A stretch of 64,000 bases of DNA, taken from contig JAJEKV010000057.1 in the NCBI GenBank assembly GCA_021234155.1, forward strand, positions 1,042,300-1,106,299. Direction: 5' to 3'. Source of the stretch: Isoetes taiwanensis. Lineage: Eukaryota; Streptophyta; Lycopodiopsida; Isoetales; Isoetaceae. The position numbers and the translations under genes are program-made. This document shows, piece after piece, positions 46,001 through 58,799 of the stretch; position 1 is the stretch's first letter; each line of letters opens with the position of its first letter. The notes beneath the pieces were generated by a model. The model ran no database searches. It was not told the DNA's origin and saw nothing but the letters and a program-made list of their open reading frames with translations.

Positions 46001-47480
46001 GTGCTTGACACAGGCAAAATTGATAGGTGCATACTAAAAAGAGAAGCGCGTGCAAAGTCTCATGCAACAAGCATAGCTCGGCAGGCATATGACAGGTACT
46101 CTAGCCTAGCGGCAAGCCATATCTGTGAATCACTGCCACCAAATCAGGCAGTTGAGGGGCACTGGAAACAGGTTCAAGTAATGGCAGAGGGCAACAGAGC
46201 TCGAATTGCTTGCTTGGCAAAGGACATGGAGGCCTCCTTACCCAAATTGCTCAAGAGGCAGCTGGCGACTAAAAAGCAACGTGTCTCCAGCATAGAGACC
46301 CGCCTACAGCACCTGGAGGATCGCCTTCGCCTAGTGCACTCTGAAAGGCAGAAGGACAAGAAGAGTCTCGCTGACATGCAAGCCCGCATGGATTCCTTGT
46401 CCACCTCTATTGAAACCATGACACAGGACAAGCAACGTGCTGAGCAGGAGACAATGGCAACCATCTCCCACCTTCGATCAGAGGCTGAGGAGGCTGCTAC
46501 TGTAATGCAAAAAGTCTTTTTTAAACTTTAAGCTATTTTATTTCAATGAACTTTTAAATAGCTTAAGTTTAAACGTATTATCAACTTTGATATGCCTAAA
46601 CTACTATGTAATTGTTTTCCATAATTAATGATTAAAAAGCTTCTTTCTCTCTCAAAAAAAAAGAAAAAAGAAAAAAGAAAAGTTTAGGTCGACTTTGAAG
46701 AGAGCAGTCACAATTGAGAGCCCTTCAAACTAAAGCCAAGACACAAGAAGTGGCTCATCTACAATGAACCCTGTGCTGGACTCTCGCTTACGGAAACTGG
46801 AGCATAGCTCCGCAGCTCGAGATTGGAAGATGCAGGAGCTGGGGGCAGCCATCGCTGAACAAGGCAAGGGCCTCCATGCAGAGGCTCATGAGCAATTGCA
46901 GCGGTGCATGCGTGAATTGACAAGGCAGCAACAATTCCAGTAGGAGCTAAGCTCCCGGCTTTGGGAAGAAGAGACCCTATACCTGTCATGACAGTCCCAC
47001 CTGCCCAAAAGTCTGCACGGCATCAGCCAAGACTGCCTACTACTGCACGCCAAGCCGCTCCATGCTACCACCGCCGCAACGTAGGCCACAGACTACTCCC
47101 CAACGATAACAAACAACACCTGTTGTGCGGGGCAAGATTGACCCAATGATCAGAGAGTTCCAGGAGCTGAGACGGAGAAGCCACAATATGGTGGTACGTG
47201 GCCTGACAGAAAAGACAGGGGAGGACCTCATTAATAGGCTCCAGATATTGATTCTCGCTCGAATGACATTCCACACGCCCAGTACACATTATTAGGGCAA
47301 GCCACCATGGCATCCAGCACCCAGACCGCTCCCGGGTAGTCACATTCACAATATGGGATGCGCAAGTGAAAGTAGCCATCCTGCGCCAGGGTTCGGCACA
47401 ACAAGAAGACGTGCCTGCACGAGTTAGCCAAAATTAAAAGCATCCGTAGATAGGAAGGAGCTGCACGACTGATTTGGGGT
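46001..47480 (+). pseudogene. LINE ORF1-like (coiled coil plus RRM-like) relic
   Basis: 46001-46531 is an open frame, entered by an acceptor-like GACACAG rather than an ATG. It encodes a long coiled coil (SSIETRLQHLEDRLRLVHSE, DMQARMDSLSTSIETMTQDK). A second stretch from 46764 continues the helix (MNPVLDSRLRKLEHSSAARD, QQQFQ, TAG at 46941, ELSSRLWEE). Then comes a proline-rich link and KIDPMIREFQELRRRSHNMV, VRGLTEKTGEDLINRL, and later RSRVVTFTIWDAQVKVAILR. The order coiled coil, 'RR..N.V..GL.E', then 'R.VV.F...D.K..ILR' is that of the RNA-binding ORF1 protein of L1-type elements. It has several stops and shifts. No reverse transcriptase follows. Assignment is by pattern only. Confidence 0.5.
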
Positions 47481-48826
47481 AAGATGCAAATCTTCAGACT
47501 GCCAAATGCTGTTGCGAATGCTACGAACCCTCCAGCCGCCCCTGACCATGCCCGTGCTTCGCCTGCTACAGCTTCATGCCATGCTCTGGTTGCCCGGGGG
47601 GGTTCACCTCTATATAAGGGGCATATGGCATGTGCGTGCATCAAGTCAGGAGAAACCCCTATGTATACAGTTGATCCTCCATAGAAATCCCTATGTATAC
47701 AGTCCCGTATTGTCGAAGCAGAATACCCGATTCCATACTTTTACACCCAGTCTAAGCACAACTTGCCCTACCCTTAACCTTATTTTTACATCCATTATTT
47801 ATTCATGTAGCCTACCCTCTACCTTATATTTACATCCAATCTACGAATGTTGCAAGCTTCATAAGTTGTGTTCATTTGTGATCATGGAGCAGCTGTAGAG
47901 GACCGTAGAGCTGGGAACTACAGGCATGTGTTCTATACGATCAATGTTTTCGCTAAATCTACCCCCAACTGGGCTCAAGTTATTCTACACTTGACCCCAA
48001 TCATGGTTTATGGCTTATCTAAGTGAAGATCTTAATGGTTTAACTTAGGATTTAGGGTTCATCCATGGTGCCATTTTAGTTCAATGGTCACTCCAAAAAA
48101 TAAGAAAAATAAACCTAACTTGTTTTGTGAAGCTCCTGATCTAAATATCGAAACATGGGTCTGTTTTGTAAATGGCGTTGAAAACTGCCATGCGCAGGTG
48201 TGAAGAATCCTTTTTGTAAAGTATAATATAATATGTCATGGTTTCAGACATTGTTCTTGTCTTCTAGTTTCTGTCTCTTAATATCTTTCTTTTATGTAAT
48301 TTGTTTTCCGAAATCAGTCTTCAAACAGTTTATGTTTTGTTGTTTTCAAAATAGGATTTTGATTATGTCTTATGTCTTCACATTCTGCCCTTAAAAAAAG
48401 AGTGTAGGGTAACAGCTACTGCTGTTTTGGAAGCATTTCTTTTTGCTTCTGTAAAGGCTACAGAAATGAATAATCGAGCAATGAAATCATGCAGCAAACC
48501 TAACTAACTCGTTCCTTAAGTAACCAGTAGCCAATCTTTATTGCATTGAAAGTAAAGTTTAGATAAGATCACAGTTTCTACATGGAATGCATTAAGTAAA
48601 GCAAAGCAAAGAGAACATGCTCAAGATTTATACAAGGCAGAAAACCTCTCTTAAACTTAAACTGTTGAAATGGTATCTTTAATAAAAAATGATCATTGAC
48701 AAAGTACTTGACAAATATCTGCCTGAATCTTATGCACTCCCTAGACCTTCTGCTTTCCCTTATCACCTACAAAAATAATAAAAGAGAAGAGACGGTTAGC
48801 CGCAGAATTCAACCATTTGAAGACAT
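47481..48826. other. No gene recognised
   Basis: 47481-47680 has protein-like frames (ASPATASCHALVARGG) and a CTATATAAGGGGC TATA-box-like site at about 47609. The remainder is AT-rich with no gene. Confidence 0.35.
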
Positions 48827-50989
48827 CTAATTTAAGGTTACCCTATCAATATTCTGTTCACGCACAAACGTATTCAACTGTATTCTATCATTATCATGCA
48901 GATGGTAAATGTTTTTGGCAGGTTCATATTTTAAAGATGCAAGAGATATGATAGACTCGAAGTCTATAAGTCGATTATCGGTCAGATCATAAGTAAACCA
49001 AGTGGACTTGCCGTCCTTGCTGCAATGTTTCCTGTAATATGCCAGATTTAATTGAACTTCAAAAGAAGGGCATTTAACTAAGTCCACGGGCTCTCTACTC
49101 TCTCTTTCCATACATTGCCAGACTTCCTCCTCATGCTAAGTACCCTGCCAAGATACCAAACCTTATGAATTGCAACAGATTTGTTCCTATTTCTCGCTGA
49201 AGCTTGTCTAGTTTGTGGTGCCATCATGGATTCCACTTTCAAAGTATACTGCAGAATCTGTCCCAATGCCGAGCAGAGTTTGTGCATCAACATTACTTTC
49301 TTCAATAGAATATACCATAGTCTTAACCCTCGTAAGCCTGTCCTTTGATAGCCACAGATTCCCATTCAAATGGCTCACTATAGTTGACTTAAAGATTTTC
49401 TTACCTTCCAGAACAACATGCCAAGACACATGAGATGGCTTCCTCCTTTCACATTCATCTAACATTTCTTCAAACACATGTCGTAATTCAGACCTGGCCA
49501 CATCATCCTCACTAACTACCTCGTTCCCTGAATCTTCACCTTGAATCTCCATATTCTCTTCCATGACATCGGTCTCATCTCCCATTGTGGTAGAGCTCAA
49601 GTCTATCGACAAACTACTCTGAAACCAATCCTCGAATTTCCATGGCTCACTAAACCAACCATCATTGTCCTCAATTGTAATGCCGACGCTTGTACACAAT
49701 GCTTGTGCAGCAGCAAGCCCTTCTTTTAAGGCCTCAATAATCTTGTCATCCGTATCCACGCTACTGTAATCTGCAAGGTTACAGGTTAGGACATTTCCAT
49801 TGGTATCTACCTTCTTTTCTAACTCTTGCCAAATGTGCTCTTGCTTAGCATGTGCTGCAGGAAATGAGAGGGTAGTGGCAGCTTGAAACTCAGAAATATG
49901 ATTGAGAGCAGAGGCACTCTCCAATAAGTCTGCCCCGTCATATGATCTTTCGTTACGCACCATGCCACCGACTTTGGAGAAAACGTTCTCGCATACGTCC
50001 GATCCCGTGCACTGTAAGGGCAACTCTAAATGCCCAAATTCATCTCTAAAATACTTTATTAGCAGCACAACAAAATGGCATGACAATTGCACGTCTATAA
50101 AGCTTTCCCGACTAATGAAATTCTTACTCAACGAATGCGTGCTGTGGTTCTTCAACCAGAGCCTCCAAAGCCTGTTATGCACGAAGAATACGGAATCATT
50201 TCCATACTCCTAAATTTTTAAAGATCAAGCCAAATTGAAAGTAGCAAAGAGGATTCCAACTCACCTAAAGAAGAAGGACACCGTTGCAGCAGCTTTAACC
50301 AGAGCCCTCAAGTCCAAAGTAGGTGAGAGGAAGATGTCAATATATGATGCCACGACTTCCAAATAAACTTTTGTGCCCAAATTCCGCATCGGTGGTCCTG
50401 CAGAACCATTGCTGAATTCGTCCAAGCATTGCTGGACCTTCTTAGAGGTAAGGCGTTGCGCAGCCCTCCAGTTTTGCCTATCCTGGCGCTTCACATCTCC
50501 AAGTTCCAGCCCATGCTTCCCTTGGCATAACTCAAAGACATGGTGTATGTCATTGAGAGTCACTAACTCGGTCCCTAAGTACAATCTTCTAGAGGCACTA
50601 GCCATGGAATTAACAAACTTCTTGCCGTTGTGCACAAAATCTTGGTCATGCAGCCCATAAACATCCTTATTCCTCGAGGCACTTAGTGGCCAACCGTCCC
50701 ATGATACCTCGAATGTGCTTTCTTGTGCAGACCTGGATGTATAATCTTCAAACATGCATGTTCTCCTCCTCGAGTATCCGTCCGAGCTGTGGCCGATTAG
50801 AGTGCCAACAACCATTCTCAAGTGCACATTCCACAACTCTTGGATTTGCTGCCACTAACGTCTAACCTCTAGGTGATCAAATCTATTATATGTAAGAATA
50901 AAGGACGAGTCTGGGCAGCTTCCTATGCAAGGGATTGACGATAAGAACTCTTGCATAGTGGGAAATGACATTCTCCTCGAAGGCATTCA
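48827..50989 (-). pseudogene. Transposase-like gene, 3' part (NPLH / GHSSDG / DRQNW family)
   Basis: Minus-strand blocks in order: NAFEENVISHYARVLIVNPL, HRKLPRLVL, a one-base shift, TYNRFDHLEVRR, TAG (50855-50857), WQQIQELWNVHLRMVVGTLI, GHSSDGYSRRR, LHDQDFVHNGKKFVN, KHGLELGDVKRQDRQNWRAA, GTKVYLEVVASYIDIF, then a short intron (about 50260-50214). Next come NRLWRLWLKNHSTHSLSKNF, CTGSDVCENVFSKVGGMVRN, a long acidic region, and a C-terminus needing two more frame changes (DLVKCPSFEVQLNLAYY). The D..D..E arrangement (SSDG, DQDFVHNGKK, SDVCENVFS) recalls P-element/THAP9-type transposases; this assignment is inference. The 5' exon is at 59428-59650, separated by the 8.4-kb insertion. Confidence 0.6.
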
Positions 50990-51020
50990 TAACACACTGA
51001 CCCCAATTTTTGGTCCACAG

Positions 51021-54000
51021 TTGTTTTTTAGTTGTACGGAAGTGTTGTTTTATGCCAAAAACAACACCAAAATGGCCCCAAAAGTCCACGTGGCCTGTTT
51101 ATCCGGATTTGCACAAAGAGACAGTGGTTTTTTGGCAGAAATTTCCCACGGTGGTCTTTTGGCAGAAAAATCCATGCGTAGAGAAAATTGACATGGTTTT
51201 TGTGAATTTTTGTCAACGTGTACTTTTTTCCTTCGCTGTTGTTTTTTGGCGGAACCATGCGTTGTTTATCTTTAAAATAGCACGTGTAGGTTTTAATTAT
51301 ACTGCACCTGAAAAACTAAATTACAACACTAGAAATAAAACACTACAAAGAAAAGAACACGTAGGAAATAGAAAGTTGATGTTTTCAAGTGTTCTTTTTC
51401 GCAATATGGACATGTTGTTTCAAGTGTTGTTTTTTGCAAAACTAAGAAAAAATCACGTATGGCCTTTTTTTTATTTACGAAACCCTACATGTGTTATTGA
51501 AATCTAGCTATAGTTTTCCTAAAATAAGGACATGTAAAAAATAATATTATAACCCTAATCAAATATGGACACGTGGCATACTTTTGAAATAAAAAAAGCA
51601 TTATTATTACATGTAGAAAAAGAAGGTATTGTTTTTAATGTCTTCTATCAAATCAAATGTTGACACATGGCACACATTAAAATAAAATAAAAAATTACTA
51701 TAAACCACAATTTAAAAGCTAATATATTATGAATTTTGCATTGATTTTTTTAATTTGTTAAAAAAAAAGCCTTTTGGGAATCGAACCCAAACAAGTCCAT
51801 AAGACATAATATTCATGTTATCTCCATTCTCATTTATATATAGGACTGATGGATTGCAATCTAAATTTTAACGTCAGATTATAACATTCAATTAACATTC
51901 AATGGTTAAGGTTTAAAACAATTGAATTAATGGTTGTGGTTAAAAACAATGACTAACGTCATCTCAACTCTCCTTTTCTTCTTCCACAACTTCATCTTCA
52001 TCATGGAACAGATCAGACTATAAGCTTCATCATGGAACAGATTAGACTATAAGCATGTTTCACGGACAACTAAGAAGCATTATGGGAAAGGATCAAGAAA
52101 CCCTCATATCTTTTTGTCTTGACCCTGAAATAAAATAGAACGTGATTATAAACCTATGAGACTCTTTTTGAGAAGTCAAGTAATTTTGCAATAAGCTTGC
52201 CAAGTTCATTTTCATAGAATTTAGAACATCGCACAACTTACTGCATATAAGATGCTCAGTCCTTCTTCTATATTAGAAAATAACCAATATGATGGCTTCA
52301 CAAGAATGAGAGAACACTCCAAGCTGAATTGTACTGAAAAAACAAGAAGCTGCCCATATGGATAACGCTGCAGGATAATCTCGTAAAAACGAGGCCTGTA
52401 AGATGAAAGGTTTTTAAATTTATGAAAAATCATACGAATCAATAATCACTGCTCTTGTGATCCTTACAGTCATGATGAGAAAGATTGCAAAGGATAAAAA
52501 TGATAAGATGAGGTAGACCACCACCATGTCCCAAGGATTATATGTCACTGTCAAGCAAAGTTGCCCTCTTCCACAAGTTGAGCTTTCAGGGATATGCGTG
52601 TTGCTTGTTCTTGACAAAAAAATATCAGCTTTTTGCCATTAGAGGTAAAGGGTCGAAATAGTTCCTAGAGGAACAAATCATAAGGCAAATAGGTGAGACG
52701 GTTGCAAAAAGCATGGCTCTTAGATGATCAAATGCTCGAAATAATTTTGGGGACAAGATCAAAGATAAGAAGTGATTTCAGGACCAATAATAGGAATGAA
52801 GTGGCATTCAGAATAGGATATGATAAGCAACATCCAAAAACAGATCATTCTAAGGAAGCCAGGCAGCTGTTTAGCTTCTGTTGCTCTGGCATAGCAACGC
52901 AGAAATGAATCGGCTGTTCTAACACTACCACGAATTCGTTCCATCAGATTGCATCCAGCAAGTCTGCAACCCTTCAAGCCCAAGCAAAATAATGTGCTTC
53001 CAGCTCTGATCAAGCTTCCTAGTCCTGGAAAATGTTATGCTTTCAGAGTTCGGATTCAGAGAAACAAAGCTTAGAAAATAAACGAAAAACAAACCTCTAA
53101 GAACATAACAAAACCTGTCGGATTTGCCATTGCCACAGCTGCCAAAGATTTGCCATCGCCATAGCTACCAAAGATTTGCCATCGCCATAGCTGTCGGATT
53201 TGCCAAAGCTGCCGAATGTGTGCTCATACCGCTTCTACCGCCATGGATGTTTGCTCATACCGCTTCGCCGGATCTGCCATGGTTGTGTGCATGCAAGCCC
53301 TGGGCAATGAAAACTCGATAGAGGGGGGAAAAGTTAACCAATAGTGCGCAGAATGAAAACCCCCGATGTGGGCGGGAAAAGTTAACCAATAGAATGAAAC
53401 CAAGAGGATCGCCATCTTAGCCGTCTATTTTTTCAAAATCTGGACCGTCCATTCCTTTAGTCCAACCAATAGGATAACACCACGAAGATTGCAATCTCGG
53501 ACGCCCACCTCTAGAGATCTGGACCATCCATGTGGGCTAATTTTTCCTCGCGATAGTTTAATTATTATTTTCATTTCAACATGTGACACCATGGGTCCTG
53601 CTATATTCACGCCATATAAAATGGCCAGGACGTGCGCTACGTGTATACCCTTGCTATATTGGCCATGGCCATATGGCCTACATATTTTCCATATTAAATT
53701 AAAACACTAGGATTGCTTACTAGCCAGTGGGCATGCATGGAAGCAGATGCCGTGGGCATGCATGGAAGGAGCCCGATAGCGGGGCGCCATAGCGGAAGTG
53801 GAAGCGAGGCGCCGTGCGCCATAGCCGGGCGCCATAGCAGAGCCGCCAAGGCGTAATGGTCTATTTGTCAATTCAAAAAGCGGAAACACAGCCAATAGGA
53901 GGAGAGGACACGGATCGAAATCCAGGCCGTTCATCTTGGCCCATCTGGGTCGTTGATAAGAGCATTTTTGTAAAAATATAATATAGTTGTGGCTTTTTTC

Positions 54001-54937
54001 CCACAAATCCAATGTACTAGGGAAAGTTCCAATTCTAGAAAATCCACCGGCGAATTTCCTGAGGCGGCGCCACAAGACGGGTGGCACCCAAGCGGCGCAA
54101 AGATCGAACAGGGAATATTCCCTTACGTTATATACACTTGCTGAAATTACGAACAGAAGGAGCAGGAGCGGCTATGGCTATGGATATGGCTCGTCGATTC
54201 TTTTCTTTCAGAGAAAAGCGATGCAGTAGCCGGCGGAGCCATGCCTTCTCATACTTTCCAGAAAATAGGGCGCAACAGAAAAACAATCGTCCCTTTTGTC
54301 ATCCCAATCCATACCTGCACATTTAGAAAATAGAGTTCGGCTATGGCAGGGTAGTACTTCCCTATTCAGCTATAGGATGAACTGCTCTCTGTGGCCCAAT
54401 AATCCAATTTGGATTTGCCTTTGCAAGCAAAAAAGAAATTGACAAAGGGGAAAGACAGGGGACTACTCGTTTCTTCCCAAGCGATGGTTTGAAGTGGGCA
54501 TCTGAATGCAGGGCTCAGCAACTGCAGAGCATTTGAATGATGGACTCTGCGACTGCATGGCTATTCTAGACACTTCATCATAGTGGCCTCCATCTCTGAT
54601 CACTCAGCCACATCAAAAGAAAACCACAGCATGACGACGACGCTATAGATAGCGAGGGCATATTATTCGTTGTAAAATGTACAGAAATATACAGTAATTT
54701 TAAGCAAGTATATCACATAGTTGTTTCACACAAATATTAATATGGAACATGTATTACTATTGTAAGGAGAAGGGCATTCTTAACTTCCACTCGAGACTAC
54801 TCGACGATTCTGTGTAAAGCAATGCAAGATATTGAATACTTTCTATAACAAGGCTTCTCGAAAGTTCTGTGAATGAATATTATGGAGGATGAACATATGA
54901 TGGGTTGTTTAAGAGAAGATTTGCAACCTAAGTATTT
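51021..54937. other. Left part of the TIR element; no gene recognised
   Basis: It starts with T/G-rich subterminal sequence. At 51770-51790 TGGGAATCGAACCCAA is a T-arm-like palindrome on its own. 53118-53222 has four tandem GATTTGCCATCGCCATAGC-type units. 53740-53860 is rich in GCGCCATAGC repeats. Short ORFs (for example from 54081, Arg-rich) are unrecognised. Confidence 0.4.
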
Positions 54938-56958
54938 GCAAAGGTGGCTCAAACATTCCACATGGACTCCAACATGCCACGTATAAGGCTCCGACATGCC
55001 AAGGTGGCTCCAACATGCCACCTAGGCTCCAACATGCCAAGGTGGCTCAAACATGCCACATGGGCTCCAACATGCCAGCTAGGCTCGAACATGCCAAGGT
55101 GGCTCCAACATGCCACCTAAGATCTAACATGCCAAGGTGGCCCAGACATGCCACATGGGCTCCAACATGCCACCTAGGCTCTAACATGCCAAGGTGACTC
55201 CAACATGCCACCGAGGCTCTAAGATGCCAAGGTGGCTCAAACATGCCAAGGTGACTCAACCATACCACGTGGGCTCCAACATGCCACCTAGGCTCCTAAC
55301 ATGCCAAGGTGGCTCAAACATGCCATGCTGGCTCCAACATGCCACCTAGGCTCGAACATGCCAAGGTGGCTCCGACATGCCACCTAGGCTCCAACATGCC
55401 AAGGTGGCTCAAACATGCCACGTGGGCTTCAACATGCCACCTAGGAACATGCCAAGGTGGCTCCAACATGCCATGTGGTCTCCAACATGCCATGTGGTCT
55501 CCAACATGCCATGTGGTCTCCAACATGCCACCTAGGCTCAAACATGCCACGTGTGCTCCAATGTGCCACCTATGCTCTAACATGCCAAGGTGGCTCAAAC
55601 ATGCCACGTGGGCTCCAACATGCCACCTAGGCTCTAACATGCCAAGGTGGCTCCAACATGCCACCTATGCCACCTAGGCTCTAACATGCCAAGGTGGCTC
55701 CAACATGCCACCTAGGCTATAACATGCCACCTAGGCTCCAACATGCCAAGGTGGCTCAAACATGCCACATGGACTCCAACATGCCACGTGGCCTCCAACA
55801 TGCCAAGGTGGCTCAAACATGCCACCTAAGCTCTAACATGCCACCTAGGCTCAAACATGCCAAGGTGGCTCCAATATGCCATGCAGGCTCCAACATGCCA
55901 CCTAGGTTCCAACATGCAAAGGTGGCTCAAGCATGCCACCTAGGTTCAAGCATGCCACCTAGGCACGGTGGCATGTTAGAGCCTAGGTGGCATGTTGGAG
56001 CCTAGGTGGCATGTTAGAGCTCACGTGGCATGTTGGAGCCCAGGTGGCATGTTGCAGCCTACGTGGCATGTTAAAGCTGATGGTGGCATATCTGAGCCAC
56101 CTTGGCATGCTTGAGCCTAGGTGGCACGTTGGAGCCAACTTGGCATGTTGGAGCTCACGTGGCATGTTGGAGCCCAGGTGGCATGTTGGAGCCTAGGTGG
56201 CATGCTAGGTGGCATGTTGGAGCCCACGTGGCATGTTGGAGCCAAGATGGCACGTTGGAGCCTAGGTGGCATGCTAGAGCTCACGAGGCATGTTGGAGCC
56301 TAGTTGGCATGTTGGAGCCTACGTGGCATGTTGAAGCCTTGGTGGCATGTTGGAGCCTAGGTGGCATATTTGAGCCACCTTGGCATGCTTGAGCCTAGGT
56401 GGCACGTTGGAGCCAACTTGGCATGTTGGAGCTCACGTGGTACGCTTGAGCCCAGGTGGCATGTTGGAGCCTAGGTGGCATGCTAGGTGGCATGTTGGAG
56501 CGTAGGTGGCATGTTGGAGCCTAGCTGGCATGTTTGAGCCACCTTGGCATGCTTGAGCCTAGGTGGCATGTTAGAGCCACCTTGGCATGTTGGAGCCTAG
56601 GTGGCATGTTGGAGCCTAGGTGGCACGTTGGAGCCTAGGTGGCATGCTAGAGCTCACGAGGCATGTTGGAGCCTAGTTGGCATGTTGGAGCCTACGTGGC
56701 ATGTTGAAGCCTAGGTGGCATGTTGGAGCCTAGGTGGCATATTTGAGCCACCTTGGCATGCTTGAGCCTAGGTGGCACGTTGGAGCCAACTTGGCATGTT
56801 GGAGCTCACGTGGCATGTTGGAGCTCACGTGGCATGTTGGAGCCACGTTGGCATGTAGGAGCCCACGTGGCATGTTGGGCCTAGGTGGCATGTTTGACCC
56901 ATGGAGCCTACGTGGCATGTTGAAGCCATATGTGGTGGCATGTTGGAGCGTAGGTGGC
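54938..56958. repeat. 2-kb inverted satellite array (giant imperfect palindrome)
   Basis: Built from ~18-19-bp units with the core ACATGCCACCTAGGCTCCA and ACATGCCAAGGTGGCTCAA. From 54938 to about 55963 the units run in one direction. From there to 56958 the same units run in the reverse complement (GGAGCCTAGGTGGCATGTT). The arms are about 1.0 kb each with no spacer; the turning point is GCCACCTAGGCACGGTGGC. All ORFs in the array are composition artefacts. Confidence 0.95.
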
Positions 56959-57350
56959 CTTCTGCCCACGAAACTTGGTCTCCAGGGTAATGTCGGTGTT
57001 TCGAGTCCGTTGGCAGAGTCAGATCACAGTTCCGGAGTGGGAGAGTTGCCCGTCCGTGGCCAAGGACCTTCCAAAGAGGACCTTTGGGACGAACTTCTTC
57101 TGGAACGTTTTAGGGCTCCGTCTTCTGGCATCAACGCCCTCCCACTACCTCATGATATTGTGCAAGATCCTGGTCCAATCTGACCAGGGTATGGCCTCCA
57201 AAATGCAAACCCTGTGGGTTGCTAGGTTATTGTAGGGTTTACGTTATGGAGGTCGAGTTTTATTCAGTTGCACTTGAGACATGGTCGAGAAGCTGCAGTT
57301 GAAAACCAGAAGCAATAGAAACTGACGAAATGGGGTTTGGAGTTACCGAG
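56959..57350. repeat. Module copy A of a three-copy repeat
   Basis: It begins TCTGCCCACGAAACTTGG at the edge of the satellite and ends GTTACCGAG. The same ~390-bp module recurs at 57752-58141 (direct) and 58318-58610 (inverted). On the minus strand it reads protein-like: KPYNNLATHRVCILEAIPWS, RSPKTFQKKFVPKVLFGR, LATDGQLSHSGTVI, with stops. Confidence 0.88.
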
Positions 57351-57716
57351 GCAGGCTTTCCTACCAGTGCTCCTCCAGGAGGGCAAATGCCAATGCCTCC
57401 CTTCCCGGAACCCGATTTCCCTATCCGACCGTTGAATTCTCCATCCAAGTAAGTTGCCTGGAGCAGGCTCAAAAAAATTCAAGATCTGTCCGGGAGAACA
57501 TATAAAACCGCAAAGTGTCATGCAGTCGACGGTGTAGAAAACCAAGTGTTTTGTCGTTCGGGCAATACAAAGGCCCCGGAATGGAGATTTGACTTCGCCA
57601 TGTCGTCCGAAACAGCGAAATTACCCTAGGGATCAAGTTACACGGTCATTTTTTGCAGCAAAAGAAATACGAACCCTCTACATGGCAGTATTCTGCACCC
57701 TCCGCTAGGGCCAATT

Positions 57717-58657
57717 CACTACGAACGTGTTGGACATGTTTCGGGTAGTCTTCTGCCCACGAAACTTGATCTCCAGGGTAATGTCGATGTTTCGAGTCCG
57801 TTGGCAGAGTCAGATCACAGTTTCGGGGTGGGAGAGTTGCCCTTCCGTGGCCAGGGACCCTCCAGAGAGGACCTTTGGGTCAAACTTCTTCTGGAAGGTG
57901 TTAGGGCTCGGTCTTCTGGCTTCAATGCCCTCCCACTACTTCATGACATTGTGCAAGATCCTGGTCCAATCTGACCAGGGTATGGCCTCCAAAACGTAAA
58001 CCCTGTGCATTGCTAGGTTATTGTAGGGTTTACGTTATGGAGGTCGAGTTTTATTCAGTTGCACTTGAGACATGGTCGAGAAGCTGCAGTTGAAAACCAG
58101 AAGCAATAGAAACTGACGAAATGGGGTTTGGATTTACCGAGCTCCCAGTGTCGCAATTAGAAGTCAAGAACACATTTTGTAGTAGCAAATATTTTTGGAA
58201 TGATTCGGGATCGCCAATAGATCCAAAGTCTGTTATTTCAGTTGCCATGGCTCCGCATACATGTTCAAAAAAGGTATACCAGGTCCCAAGTGCAACTGAC
58301 CACATTTTGGCTGGCAAACGTAAACCCTACAATAACCTGGCAAGGCACAGGATTTGCGTTTTGGAGGCCATACCTGGTCAGATTGGACCAGGATCTTGCA
58401 CAATGTCATGAGGTAGTGGGAAGGCGTTGAAGCCAGATGACGGAGCCCTAAAACCTTCCAGAAGAAGTTCGACCCAAAGGTCCTCTCTGGAGAGTCCCTA
58501 GCCACGGACGGGCAACTCTCCCACCCGGGAACTATGATCTGACTCTGCCAACAGACTCGAAACATCGACATTATCCTGGAGACCAAGTCTCGTGGGCAGA
58601 AGACCACCCTTGCTCCAGGATGCGCCAAAGTACCTCATGTCCAACACGTTCGTAGTG
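57717..58657. repeat. 941-bp foldback containing module copies B and C
   Basis: The left arm starts CACTACGAACGTGTTGGACA, and the right arm ends in its reverse complement (58636-58657). Each arm holds one copy of the module, inverted relative to each other, around a ~175-bp centre (58142-58317) with a frame SKVYQVPSATDHILAGK leading into KPYNNLARHRICVLEAIP. No target duplication is evident (ATT and TCC flanks). The CACTA-like end is suggestive only. Confidence 0.85.
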
Positions 58658-58799
58658 TCCTATGACATTAATGCTTAGGGATTTGTTGCAGCGGTCCTGC
58701 ACCCCCTCAAGGAATACAAATCAAATTCTTGATGGTTTTGTTATGCAAAAATAGGCGTTAAGTAATTGAAGTAGTTGAAGTAAATTGTCTTACATGGAA

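Noticed and set aside
51765-51800. tRNA gene from TGGGAATCGAACCCAA
   Set aside because: Only a T-arm-like palindrome; no acceptor stem, D arm or anticodon arm can be folded around it.
54938-56958. ORFs encoding repeated 'ACWSLGGMLEP' or 'TCHLGSNMP' peptides
   Set aside because: All frames of the 18-19-bp satellite give repeating peptides on both strands; this is not evidence of a repeat protein.
54938-56958. CRISPR-like array
   Set aside because: There are no distinct spacers between constant repeats, and the sequence is eukaryotic; it is a satellite.
57717-58657. CACTA transposon, from the CACTACGAACG ends
   Set aside because: Flanking trinucleotides differ (ATT and TCC) and no transposase or subterminal array is present; I kept only 'foldback'.
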